A stretch of DNA of 55,438 nucleotides. It comes from an uncultured Acidimicrobiaceae bacterium. GTDB taxonomy: Bacteria > Actinomycetota > Acidimicrobiia > Acidimicrobiales > SZUA-35. Position numbers and translations under genes: made by a program. The number at the start of each line of letters is the position of its first letter. The first letter of the stretch is position 1. The notes below the pieces were generated by a model. The model was not told the origin of the DNA and did no database searches. It saw nothing but the letters and a program-made list of their open reading frames with translations. Shown piece by piece: positions 20,357 to 28,325 of the stretch. The stretch covers positions 1-55,438 of the forward strand of contig CAMYLA010000018.1 of assembly GCA_947259095.1 (NCBI GenBank). Direction: 5' to 3'.

Positions 20357-21344
20357 ATCGGATGCCGGGCCCCCGCACCCGGATCTAGATTCACTGCTGT
20401 CACGACGAACCCCGTCGCCGAGTCCCACCGGCGCCGACCCGGAGACCGGGCCCGCCACCACTCCCCCGCCGCCACCACCACCGACACGATCACTGTCGTC
20501 GGCGGCCACTGTGGGCGAGCTTCGTGAGCTGCCGGTCGATGTCATTATCCCCAACGAGTTCCAACCGCGTCGCCGGTTCGACGACGCCGCGCTGGAGTCG
20601 CTGACCGAATCGGTTCGTGAGCTCGGTGTGTTGCAGCCGGTGCTGGTGCGGCCCGATGGCGGTGGCCGCTTTGAGCTGATCGCCGGCGAGCGGCGTTGGC
20701 GGGCGGCCCGGCGAGCTGGGTTGACGCTGATTCCGGCGGTGATCCGACGGACCGCCGATCAGGGTGCGCTCGAGCAGGCAATCGTAGAGAACCTGCATCG
20801 AGAGGATTTGACCGCATTGGAGGAAGCCCACGCTTATCAACAGCTTGTGGATGACTTTGGGCTGACGCGGGACGAGGTGGCGGCCCGTGTTGGGAAAAGT
20901 CGGTCAGCGGTCAGCAATACGCTGAGGCTGTTCCAGCTGCCGGTGGTGGTGCAACGTATGGTGGCCGAGCGCCGTCTCGGGGCCGGGCACGCTCGGGCCA
21001 TCCTCGGTCTCATCGACCCCGCAGCCCAGGTGGCGCTTGCCGAACGAGCGGCGGCCGAGGAGCTCAGCGTCCGGGCCGTGGAGCAGGCGGTGCGCACCGG
21101 AGAGGTCGACCATGATGGAATCGGGTCGATGCCCGAACAAGGCCGAGGGGGCGATGCCGGGGCGTCACCAGCGGTCGGCGTCAAGTCGGTGGGCGCATTG
21201 GAGGTGGAGCGGGTCCTGGAGGAGCGGCTGGCGACTCGGGTGGAGGTCCTGGAGACCGGGGGGACCGGCCGGCTGGTCATCCGGTTCGCCGATGACGTCG
21301 ACCTCGACCGAATTTTCCGCTTGCTGGCCGCCGGGGATTCCTAG
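20343..21344 (+). CDS. parB: Chromosome-partitioning protein ParB (Spo0J)
   Basis: 333 residues from GTG 20343 (VSRPESDAG), inside the parA 3' end with GAGG upstream. A Pro-rich N-terminus (about 1-50) precedes the ParB/Srx CTPase domain with GERRWRAAR (about 115) and ENLHREDL. The central helix-turn-helix (VAARVGKSRSAVSNTLRL) reads parS, and the C-terminal dimerisation segment ends DVDLDRIFRLLAAGDS. A canonical parS lies about 290 bases downstream. Confidence 0.97.
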   Translation: MSRPESDAGPPHPDLDSLLSRRTPSPSPTGADPETGPATTPPPPPPPTRSLSSAATVGELRELPVDVIIPNEFQPRRRFDDAALESLTESVRELGVLQPVLVRPDGGGRFELIAGERRWRAARRAGLTLIPAVIRRTADQGALEQAIVENLHREDLTALEEAHAYQQLVDDFGLTRDEVAARVGKSRSAVSNTLRLFQLPVVVQRMVAERRLGAGHARAILGLIDPAAQVALAERAAAEELSVRAVEQAVRTGEVDHDGIGSMPEQGRGGDAGASPAVGVKSVGALEVERVLEERLATRVEVLETGGTGRLVIRFADDVDLDRIFRLLAAGDS

Positions 21345-21484
21345 TCGGTCCCTGGTTGGACTCTGGCCGGGCGCCGTTGCGCACCTGTTTGTCGTCTGCC
21401 GGCGGGGGAACGACGCGGTTCGGACCCTGGGTGACTGGCCGAATTGAGTCGCCGAATTGGCGGTCGTGCCGCTCTCGGTTCGAC

Positions 21485-21739
21485 CCACAGGGTGTGGAAA
21501 AGCTGTGGGGATCGCGCCAACCGGCCTGGAGACGGGGCTCGGGATGTGGACAGTGGGTGTGATGACCCAGGCGGATGGCGGTACCTGCGGCCAGGGTGAA
21601 ACGGGGCTCGACGGTGGAGGGGGTCGGGTTCTGTTTCACGTGAAACGTTGGGTGGGGGTATCGACGGCCGCTGCTTGGCAAAGGGGGTGACGTGGCGTAC
21701 GGGGTGACTACCCCCAATATACCCACAGCCTGTGGATGT
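21485..21739. promoter_or_regulatory. Cluster of DnaA-box-like sites flanking parS
   Basis: Sites resembling TGTGGAWAA on the plus strand are TGTGGAAAA (21493-21501, identical to the box at 15028), TGTGGGGAT (21504-21512), TGTGGACAG (21545-21553) and TGTGGATGT (21731-21739). CCCACAG occurs at 21484 and 21722. Density is higher than in neighbouring coding DNA. Could titrate DnaA or contribute to origin function; single matches at this stringency also arise by chance. Confidence 0.4.
21632..21647. promoter_or_regulatory. parS centromere site
   Basis: TGTTTCACGTGAAACG contains the perfect 14-base palindrome GTTTCACGTGAAAC (21633-21646), identical to the bacterial parS core bound by ParB. It lies about 290 bases after parB and about 9 kb from the candidate oriC, as expected of an origin-proximal centromere. 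Confidence 0.95.
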
Positions 21740-22485
21740 GCCTGTTGGCCACCGTTCGTGGTTGATTTGGGGCCACCTGGAGCGTAGGGGCGGCCTGGAA
21801 GTGGGCGGATGTACGCCCGATCTGTTGCCGATCGTGGCGGCAATCGTGCGAGGGCCGACGGGCCCGAGCAGTTGACCCCTTTTCGGCGATGTGCATCCGG
21901 TCCGAACTCGATCCACCCCGGCGCTGCCCTGAAGATACCCGCGAGGGGGTAGGTAATGGTGCTTTACTGGGTGTCGACTGGGGTAGATGAGGTAGAGATG
22001 GTGAATTGCGGGTGTAATGTTGGGTGTGATCGGCGGGTGTGCGTGGTCGGAGGTGTCCGGCGGTTGCGGGGCCGGTTCGGTTTGTTTGGGCCTGCCGGCG
22101 TGTCGGACGCACCCGTTGGTGCGGTCGATCGGCGGTCACGGTGGTGGTGATCGTCGCTTCGAGGCGGCTGTGCCGTCTTGTGGTGTCTTGTAGCGCCTTG
22201 GAGGGCTGTATGGGTTCTGGCGGCCCGTGGTAGGCAGTGAAAGCCGGGAGAGGGGTTGGAGCCCGGCTGCGGCTTCAGGACCGGGTCGATGGGCCGACTC
22301 ATCGGTGATCGTCGGGCGTGGATGTCCGGTGGCGGCGTGGAGTCGGGGCCAGGCGCCAGCCGAGGCAGCGTTTCGCCCTGCCACGAAGACACCCGGAGGT
22401 ACCCATGGTGGGCCCGCAGCTGGGTAGGCAATGGGTCCGAGAAGGCGATAGATGCGGTGCAGATCGGGAAGATCAGGGGATAATT

Positions 22486-22524
22486 GGGTCGGCCGCGGGT
22501 GAGCAGGTCACCCGGGGCCGACCC
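22486..22524. terminator. Long hairpin, terminator-like or cruciform
   Basis: The arms GGGTCGGCC...CGGGTGA and TCACCCG...GGCCGACCC give 16 base pairs with one G-G mismatch around the loop GCAGG. It is followed by AAGGTTTGTT, a weak T-tract. No gene ends here, so it may terminate an unannotated RNA or be a structural element of the non-coding region. Confidence 0.45.
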
Positions 22525-22762
22525 AAGGTTTGTTGCGGGGCCGGTCCGAAGTGCTGGTGCGGACGACCGTCCGGGCGTTCGAGAGCTGAAGCCGCAGGAT
22601 CGTGGCGACCGTGCGCACGAGGCGCCCGGAGGGAGGCGAGAGAAGCATTTCTGGGGGGCGGCGTCAGGGGTCGATCGAGGCGGACCGGGGAATGGAGAGG
22701 TCGACACCGGCGGACGGCACACGACGAATCGTGAGGGGGACTGTGTGCTGGGGCGTTGATGG

Positions 22763-22921
22763 GGTGCAACGACGGCCGTTGGGCTCGGCCTACGGGTGGT
22801 CGCATGCGGCTGCGGTACAACGTATGCGGCATGCGGGGTGTTCTGAGCAAGCCTGGGTACGGAGTGGGCACAACGTGGTACACAACTGGGATACAACGGT
22901 GAAGGGCGGGTAGCACCGGGG
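22763..22921 (+). repeat. Helically phased GGTRCAACG repeat cluster
   Basis: Copies are GGTGCAACG (22763), GGTACAACG (22814), GGCACAACG (22867), GGTACACAACT (22877) and GGATACAACG (22889). Related GGGTRY half-copies occur at 22836, 22855 and 22908. The steps 51, 53, 10 and 12 are close to multiples of 10.5 bases, so the copies would lie on one face of the helix. Such phased direct repeats are typical of plasmid centromeres and iterons; binding by the adjacent ribbon-helix-helix protein is inference. Confidence 0.5.
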
Positions 22922-23145
22922 GTGGGGCGGTGGTGACTGGAAACCTGCTGCTCTTCCGCCCAGGGATATCTGAGCAGCATGGCGTGCCGTTGCCGAGCGA
23001 GCCGGTCGTGAAGGCGCGGACTGGCTGCGGGCCGTCGCCGTTGGGTGCCGGTGCGCGTCCGGGCCAGGGCAGGGCGCAAGATGGTGACCGACTTGTGCCC
23101 TGGGGGGGGGGCCCGGGAGATCGAGGGGGCATGCCGGGACGTTTA

Positions 23146-23194
23146 GGGTATAGGTGGGGGTCAAGGGGGTACGTCTAGGTGGCACCGGGGTTGC
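23146..23194 (+). repeat. GGGT repeat cluster at about 10-base spacing
   Basis: GGGTATA (23146), GGGTCAA (23158), GGGTACG (23167), GGTGGCA (23178) and GGGTTGC (23188) follow at 12, 9, 11 and 10 bases. The background is G-rich, so individual matches are weak; the regular spacing is the point of interest. Confidence 0.35.
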
Positions 23195-23535
23195 GTCGAG
23201 CCACGTGGCTTCGCCAATCAATAGGGGGCCGGTTTCGGCCGGGCCACCGCCGGCGGCGGGCGGTCGCAGCGGCGAGCGCCATGAGAGCCTGACCGCCCGG
23301 GCGGCGATTGGGCGTGGGGTTGGCGTGTTGGTGGTGTCGATGTCGGCGGTCGGGGGGAGTGGTGTCCGTCGTCGGAGGGTTGCGTGACGGGTCCTGGTGA
23401 TTTCCGTGGCGGCCCCCATCGGCCACGTGGACACGGGGGGGATCGGTCGGAGGTGTCAACGCCGGGGTTGGTTTGCGCCATCCGCCACGAAAGAACAGGT
23501 CCGGACGAGATGCAGGGGGATGGTGTGGGCAAAAA

Positions 23536-23604
23536 GGGTACAGATGGGTATGGAACGAGCTGCAAGGGGTACCGCTGGGTGCAACCCGAGGGCCATTGGG
23601 TGCA
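23536..23604 (+). repeat. GGGTRY repeats spaced 10-21-10-21
   Basis: GGGTACA (23536), GGGTATG (23546), GGGTACC (23567), GGGTGCA (23577) and GGGTGCA (23598) alternate at 10, 21, 10 and 21 bases, that is, one and two helical turns. The cluster lies about 120 bases beyond the 3' end of the ribbon-helix-helix gene. It shares the GGTRCA core with the clusters at 22763 and 25235. Confidence 0.5.
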
Positions 23605-23720
23605 GCGAGAGGGCCGTGGCCGGTCAAGCACCAGGAAGGAGCCGTGGCGAGGCCGAGCCAACCCGGAGCCCAACCCGAAGTCGACCCCGAACACGACATT
23701 CCGAGGCTATATGCCGATTC

Positions 23721-24275
23721 TTAGCCGGGCTGATCGGCGCCGAGCTGTGATGGCAGCAGTTCCATGGTCAACAGGACCGCGACCGTCTCCGAACGATTCC
23801 AACCTCGGGCCTCGCCCAGCCTGCTGATCTTGTCGAACTCGGCATCTGAGATCGACAGCCTGAGCCGCTCCCGGCCACGCGACACCAGCCTGCCCCCTGC
23901 GCCGGCGAACACTGCGTCGCCGTGGGTTCGGTAGGCCGACATCACGATGTCGGCGGGGTTGATCCCGGTTGCGGCGAGGGCGTCGGCCACCGGTACCGGA
24001 ATCGACAGTTCACGGCGCTTTCGCCGAACCCCGGGCACGACCGCCCGATGAGGCGTCGGCGGGAGTCGCCTGGCGGCGGGCACCTCGACCGGATCGGTGT
24101 CGACCCCGACTTCGGCGGTCTCCGATGTCGCGACGCTACGATCCTGCGGCCTCGGCGGTGGGGGAGCCTCGGGCTCGTCCACCGGGGTGTCGCGCCGACC
24201 GCGGCTGCCCTTGAAATCGGCCGGATCGGCGATCGAATTGAGCCCTCGGGCCTTTCCCAGCGTGCGTTCACTCAC
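23721..24275 (-). CDS. Ribbon-helix-helix DNA-binding partner of second ParA (ParB/ParG-like)
   Basis: 184 residues from GTG 24275, whose GTGA overlaps the stop of the upstream ParA by 4 bases. The first 85 residues are Pro/Asp-rich and probably disordered. Then come two similar strand-helix-helix units: RELSIPVPVADALAATG with INPADIVMSAYRTHG (about 95-127), and RLRLSISDAEFDKISRLGEA with WNRSETVAVLLTMELL (about 141-175). The second is a convincing ribbon-helix-helix; the first is weaker. Small RHH proteins encoded after a short ParA are the centromere-binding partners in plasmid type Ib partition. The repeats on both sides of the operon are candidate binding sites. No Spo0J-type ParB motifs are present. 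Confidence 0.55.
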   Translation of the reverse strand: MSERTLGKARGLNSIADPADFKGSRGRRDTPVDEPEAPPPPRPQDRSVATSETAEVGVDTDPVEVPAARRLPPTPHRAVVPGVRRKRRELSIPVPVADALAATGINPADIVMSAYRTHGDAVFAGAGGRLVSRGRERLRLSISDAEFDKISRLGEARGWNRSETVAVLLTMELLPSQLGADQPG

Positions 24276-25144
24276 GAGACACTCCCCTCGAGAAGTCGCT
24301 CGGCCAGGGCGATACGATCATCAACCTCGTCTGCCAGCTCGTAGAACTCACGGGCCAGGTCGGCCAAGTTGGTCGGGATCTTGATCTTGCTTCGGATCTG
24401 GTTGCCGATCGACACCGTCGATGCCCACTCGGCATATTCGTGGAGGAAAAGCCCCGCCTTGCGGCTGTCGTCGTATGCCGCGCCGGCCTCGCGGATGATG
24501 GTCTGGAACGGATCGGCCACCCCGGCCAGGACCTGGGCCACATCTTGGCGGGCTTCGGCTCGTTTTCGGGGGGCGGCGGCGCTGATCTTCATCAGCACCA
24601 CACCCAACAACAGGATGTCCGACTCCAGTTCCTCGAGCTCGCCGGCCAGGACCCGCAGCCCTTCGATATTGTCGACACCACTGCTGGTTGGCACCAGCAG
24701 GTATTTGCCGGTCTGCATGGCCATATCGGCCAGGCGGGACGAGCCGGACGGCGGCAGATCGAACACCACCCGGTCGAACCGTCCGGTGGCCATCACCTTC
24801 TCGAACGGCAGGGCGAACGATTCCGGCCCGTTGGCCGCCGTCACGAGGTGGTTGGACAGCGTCTTGGTGTGCCGTCCGGCGACCACGATCTCCAGGCCGT
24901 CCCGGGCCTTGACCATGATCAGCTCGTCGCCGTACATCACCGAGTCCATCAGGTGGCGGCCGTCGCCGTGTTGGGCAGGATCGAGTCCGACCACCTTCGT
25001 TGCCGAGGCCTGCATGTCCAGGTCGGCCAGAAGGACTCGCTTTCCCTCGCTGGCCCAGATGCCGGCCAGCTGGGTGGCCAGGGTGGTCTTACAGCTCCCA
25101 CCTTTGCCGATGCCGACCACGACCGAGTGCGGAATTGTTCGCAT
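24272..25144 (-). CDS. Second ParA-family ATPase (plasmid-type)
   Basis: 290 residues from ATG 25144, with GGTGG/AGGGG upstream. The deviant Walker A is GKGGSCKTTLATQLA (about 13-27), keeping the ParA signature lysine but with Ser-Cys in place of the usual Val-Gly. A' is LLADLDMQASATKVVG and the switch region is VVFDLPPSGSS. It has no N-terminal helix-turn-helix. It differs clearly from the chromosomal ParA at 19541 and forms a two-gene operon with the RHH protein. Likely role is partition or positioning of DNA or another cargo. Phased GGTACA repeats lie at 25235-25274, upstream of its start, where an autoregulatory operator would be. Confidence 0.85.
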   Translation of the reverse strand: MRTIPHSVVVGIGKGGSCKTTLATQLAGIWASEGKRVLLADLDMQASATKVVGLDPAQHGDGRHLMDSVMYGDELIMVKARDGLEIVVAGRHTKTLSNHLVTAANGPESFALPFEKVMATGRFDRVVFDLPPSGSSRLADMAMQTGKYLLVPTSSGVDNIEGLRVLAGELEELESDILLLGVVLMKISAAAPRKRAEARQDVAQVLAGVADPFQTIIREAGAAYDDSRKAGLFLHEYAEWASTVSIGNQIRSKIKIPTNLADLAREFYELADEVDDRIALAERLLEGSVS

Positions 25145-25234
25145 CCCCTACCACCTCTCGAGTGCTGTCGAACGCCACTGTAGTAGGCGAGAGCCGGTTC
25201 CGGGTCGGTTCCGGGGCCGTTCAGGGACAGCGGC

Positions 25235-25274
25235 GGTACACCCTGGGTACAATCGGGGGTAACGGCGGGGTGCT
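25235..25274 (+). repeat. GGTACA-type repeats upstream of second parA
   Basis: GGTACA (25235), GGTACA (25246, continuing AATCG), GGTAAC (25258) and GGTGCT (25269) are spaced 11, 12 and 11 bases. They share the core of the clusters in 22763-23604 and sit about 90-130 bases upstream of the minus-strand parA-like start. Candidate operator/centromere. Confidence 0.45.
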
Positions 25275-25306
25275 CAGCGCAGCTCAGCCCGGCCCCAAAA
25301 CCCGAA

Positions 25307-25328
25307 CGGAGCCCCCGAAGGGGCTCCG
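25307..25328 (-). terminator. Rho-independent terminator of trxA
   Basis: A 9-base-pair perfect stem CGGAGCCCC/GGGGCTCCG with a four-base loop lies 30 bases after the trxA stop. Read on the minus strand it is followed by TTCGGGTTTTGG. Confidence 0.75.
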
Positions 25329-25358
25329 AACATCGATGGGGGATCGGGCAGCTGCGAC

Positions 25359-25679
25359 CTAGAGGCCGAGCTCCTCGATCAGGTTGGCCTTCGACTTGGC
25401 ACCGATGATCGTCTTTGCGACCTCGCCGTCCTTGAACAGCAACATCGTCGGGATGCTCTGCACCTGGTACTTCAACGAGCTGTTGGGGTTCTCGTCGACG
25501 TTGAGCTTCGTGACCTTGATCTTGCCGTCCTGCTCTTCTGCGATCTCGGCGAGGATGGGGGCCACCATTTTGCACGGCCCGCACCATTCGGCCCAGAAAT
25601 CGACCAGAACCGGCTCGGCCGAGCTGTTGACGACCTCGTCAAAGGTCGCGTCGGTGAGATGGCTAACTTTGTCTGACAT
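25359..25679 (-). CDS. trxA: Thioredoxin
   Basis: 106 residues from ATG 25679, with GGAGGT 9 bases upstream. The active site is [14 protein letters not shown] (about 28-41) and the cis-proline loop [11 protein letters not shown] (about 74-84). It reduces protein disulfides using electrons from thioredoxin reductase, whose gene lies just upstream on the same strand. It is also a possible electron source for the redox proteins encoded further along, though nothing in the sequence shows this. Confidence 0.97.
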   Translation of the reverse strand: MSDKVSHLTDATFDEVVNSSAEPVLVDFWAEWCGPCKMVAPILAEIAEEQDGKIKVTKLNVDENPNSSLKYQVQSIPTMLLFKDGEVAKTIIGAKSKANLIEELGL

Positions 25680-25785
25680 TCGTTACGACCTCCGTCGTTG
25701 CTTCTGGTAGTCCCTTGGTTGCGGCCCTCCCGGACCGCCGCCGCTGCGATCGAGACTGACACAGTCTCTAACACGGAACGTGTTC

Positions 25786-26757
25786 TCAGCTATTCCCGTG
25801 AACCGTGGCCTCCAACCATCGTTCTGCATCGATGGCCGCCGCACAACCAGATCCGGAGGCGGTGATGGCCTGGCGATAGACGTCGTCCTGGACGTCGCCG
25901 CAACCGAACACGCCGTCGACACTGGTGTACGTGCTCGGCGCCTTCGTGACGAGGTAGCCGTTCTCCTTCATGTCGAGCTGACCGATGAAGAGATCGGTGT
26001 TCGGCCGATGGCCGATGGCAACGAAAAGCCCCGTGACCGCAAGATCCGACTTCTCGTTGGTCTTGACGTTCTCCACAACCACGCCCTCGAGCTTCTCGGC
26101 GCCCTTGATCTCGCGAATCTGGGTGTCCCAGAGGAACTTGATCTTGGGGTTGGCGAAGGCGCGCTCCTGCATGATCTTGGACGCCCGGAGCTCGTCCCGT
26201 CGATGAATGATGGTCACCGACGATGCGAACTTGGTGAGGAAGGTGGCCTCCTCGATGGCGGAGTCTCCGCCGCCGACCACGGCGATCTCCTGATCTCGGA
26301 AGAAGAAACCGTCGCAGGTTGCACAGGTGGAAACCCCGTGGCCGATCAACTCGGTTTCGTTCGGGAGATTCAACATCAGCGACGTTGCGCCGGTGGAGAT
26401 GATCACCGACTGGGCGAGGTAGCTCGGTTCCGGCACGTCCGGGTCGCCGACCCAGATCTTGAACGGCCGCTCCGAGAAATCGACCTTGGAGGCCTTTGTG
26501 GTCTCCAGCTTGGCGCCGAACCGCTCGGCCTGCGCCCGGAAGTTCATCATCAGCTCCGGACCCATGATTCCTTCGGGGAACCCGGGATAGTTCTCGACCT
26601 CGGTGGTGAGCATCAGCTGGCCCCCGGGCTGATCGCCGGTCGACGACGGTTCGCCCTCCAGTACCAGCGGGGCCAGGCTGGCCCTGGCGGCGTAGATGGC
26701 CGCAGTGAGGCCGGCCGGACCACTTCCGATAATCACCACATCATGCAATTCCGACAC
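25786..26757 (-). CDS. trxB: Thioredoxin-disulfide reductase
   Basis: 323 residues from GTG 26757 (AGGAG 6 bases upstream). FAD-binding GSGPAGLTAAIYAARA (about 11-26), active-site CATCDGFFFRD (about 139), NADPH-binding GGGDSAIEEA, and C-terminal FAD motif GVFGCGDVQDDVYRQA. Transfers electrons from NADPH to thioredoxin. trxA follows 106 bases downstream. Confidence 0.97.
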   Translation of the reverse strand: MSELHDVVIIGSGPAGLTAAIYAARASLAPLVLEGEPSSTGDQPGGQLMLTTEVENYPGFPEGIMGPELMMNFRAQAERFGAKLETTKASKVDFSERPFKIWVGDPDVPEPSYLAQSVIISTGATSLMLNLPNETELIGHGVSTCATCDGFFFRDQEIAVVGGGDSAIEEATFLTKFASSVTIIHRRDELRASKIMQERAFANPKIKFLWDTQIREIKGAEKLEGVVVENVKTNEKSDLAVTGLFVAIGHRPNTDLFIGQLDMKENGYLVTKAPSTYTSVDGVFGCGDVQDDVYRQAITASGSGCAAAIDAERWLEATVHGNS

Positions 26758-27103
26758 GTTCCACTCCTACTGGGGATACACCCGGGGCAACCGGGGCGAA
26801 CCGGACGGTTCGCCGTTGCGGCGTATCGTCTCGATGACGGTTCCGAATTTGTGGTTCGGAACGCCTGTATCAATCGTAGCGAAGCTGCCACCCGCACCTA
26901 CCGGCCCGGGTGGCAAAGCTCCGATGAGAGATGCACTGTCTCAAACCGGTGGCAACCGCTCACAATTCCGGACCGGCGCCCGGACCGCCGGAGAAACCGC
27001 CAGACCACGGCGATGCCGCTTCCTTCCCCAGCACCATGAACGGCCTGGAACGGCCTGGAACGGCCTGGAACGGCCTGGAACGGCCTGGAACGGCCTGGAA
27101 CGG
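26758..27103. other. Intergenic region upstream of trxB with decamer repeats
   Basis: 346 bases between the trxB start and the stop of the small membrane protein gene. It must contain the trxB promoter (not identified with confidence) and ends in a tandem array of 10-base repeats. Open frames through it are low-complexity and not credible genes. Confidence 0.6.
27041..27100. repeat. Tandem repeat, 10-base unit CGGCCTGGAA x6
   Basis: Six perfect consecutive copies of CGGCCTGGAA (27041, 27051, 27061, 27071, 27081, 27091) and a partial seventh (CGGCT), ending 3 bases before the stop codon of the next gene. Perfect identity suggests recent slippage, so copy number probably varies between strains. 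Confidence 0.97.
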
Positions 27104-27439
27104 CTAGACCGGTTCCTTCTTCCGCCACATGATCGCACCGCCGAGCACGAAGATCGCCCCCAATATGTAGTACGCCAGCCACGTCTCGCCGTCTTCCATG
27201 AACGGCAACTGCGAGGTGGCCGCCACCAGGAGCCTGATGAACAGCACCAGCAGCAGGATCGCAACCACCACGGCGATAAGGGCCATGGCGACGACATAGA
27301 CGGCATAGCGGGAAGCGACCAGCGCCGGGCCGGTGGTTTTCTCCCGGACGGTGCCGACGTACTGCACGATCGTTGCCGACGCCTTGGCCGGCCAATCGTC
27401 TTGCGCCTCCTGGGCTGGGATGTGGGGATCGATAGACAT
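27104..27439 (-). CDS. Small two-helix membrane protein (phage-holin/DUF-like)
   Basis: 111 residues from ATG 27439. The cytoplasmic N-terminus is about 45 residues. One long hydrophobic helix (AVYVVAMALIAVVVAILLLV, about 46-68) and a second (WLAYYILGAIFVLGGAIMW, about 87-105) are followed by a basic end RKKEPV. It resembles the putative Actinobacteriota holin-X-like small proteins, but no function can be assigned. The gene is divergent from the DNA glycosylase. Confidence 0.6.
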   Translation of the reverse strand: MSIDPHIPAQEAQDDWPAKASATIVQYVGTVREKTTGPALVASRYAVYVVAMALIAVVVAILLLVLFIRLLVAATSQLPFMEDGETWLAYYILGAIFVLGGAIMWRKKEPV

Positions 27440-27500
27440 CACCAGGGAGCTTATCGTCCCGACCCATCATCGTCGGCCGTGCCGGGCCACAATCGTTCCC

Positions 27501-28307
27501 ATGCCAGAAGGACACGTTCTCCACCGGGCGGCCAGACTCCAGGGCAAGCGCTTCAACGGCCGGGCCGTGGCCGCCGAGTCGCCCCAGGGTCGATTCGAGA
27601 GCGGTGCGGCCCGCCTCGATGATCAGAAGCTCGATGGGATCGATGCCAAGGGCAAGCACATCTTCTACCGGTTCGCCTCCGGCGATGTGCTGCACGTGCA
27701 CCTGGGGCTCTTCGGCAAATTCCGCATGCAGACGCCGCCGTTCCCCGATCCGTCGCCAAATGCCAGGCTGCTCCTGTCGACCGACGACGATCGGCTGCAC
27801 CTGGCCGGCCCCACCACCTGCGAGCTGCTCACCGACGATGAGGCCGACGAGGTGGCGCACCGTCTCGGGCCCGATCCGATCTTGGCGCCGGCCGGTGGGG
27901 CCGAGGAGATGGTCAAGCGGCTCAGTCGGCGGTCGATTCCCATCGGCGCCGCCATCCTCGATCAGAAGGTGGTGGCCGGCCTTGGCAACGTGTACCGGGC
28001 CGAACTGCTCTTCCTGATCGGCCTGCATCCGTTCACCGAGGCCAAGGCGACGCCTCCGGCACTGGTCGACGACCTGTGGCGGCTCTCGGTGACCCAGCTC
28101 AGGGCGGGGGAGCGGTCGGGGCGGATCGTCACCGTCGACCCGGCCGAGGTCGGGGCGGCATCGGCGGCCAAGCTCAAACGAGGCGAGCGGTTGTATGCCT
28201 ACAAGCGGGACGGGCTTCCGTGCCGACGGTGCGGCGACCTGATCCGATCGGCCGACATCGACGGTCGGTCGATCTGGTGGTGCCCGACCTGCCAACCCGA
28301 GCGGTAG
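27501..28307 (+). CDS. Fpg/Nei-family DNA glycosylase (endonuclease VIII-like)
   Basis: 268 residues from ATG 27501. The N-terminus MPEGHVLHR is the Nei form (Pro2 nucleophile, Glu3), in contrast to the PELPE of MutM. The helix-two-turn-helix region has GNVYRAELLFLIGLHP (about 160-175). The C-terminal zinc finger is CRRCGDL...WWCPTC with four Cys. It excises oxidised bases, pyrimidines in typical Nei enzymes, and cleaves the abasic site. No ribosome site is obvious, possibly a leaderless or short-leader transcript. Confidence 0.9.
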   Translation: MPEGHVLHRAARLQGKRFNGRAVAAESPQGRFESGAARLDDQKLDGIDAKGKHIFYRFASGDVLHVHLGLFGKFRMQTPPFPDPSPNARLLLSTDDDRLHLAGPTTCELLTDDEADEVAHRLGPDPILAPAGGAEEMVKRLSRRSIPIGAAILDQKVVAGLGNVYRAELLFLIGLHPFTEAKATPPALVDDLWRLSVTQLRAGERSGRIVTVDPAEVGAASAAKLKRGERLYAYKRDGLPCRRCGDLIRSADIDGRSIWWCPTCQPER

Positions 28308-28325
28308 GGGAAAGACCGCGGCCGG

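Larger units (their letters stand above)
21345..23720. other. 2.4-kb G-skewed region without credible genes
   Basis: Open frames exist on both strands, but their translations are Pro/Thr/His/Arg-rich (minus) or Gly/Trp/Val-rich (plus). They overlap each other, lack good ribosome sites and resemble no family. The plus strand is strongly G-rich: 23101-23160 has 35 G against 8 C, including a run of ten G at 23102-23111. The region contains DnaA-box-like sites (21493-21739), one parS, a 39-base hairpin (22486-22524), CACGTG palindromes (23199-23210, 23423-23430) and several clusters of GGGTRY repeats at helical spacing. It lies between parB and the end of the second partition operon, so a centromere or other cis-acting function is my inference. 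Confidence 0.6.

Noticed and set aside
21964..23079. A 371-codon minus-strand open frame in the non-coding region.
   Set aside because: Its translation is Pro/Thr/Arg/His-rich, as expected from the complement of a G-rich strand. It has no recognisable domain or good ribosome site and is overlapped by open frames on the other strand.
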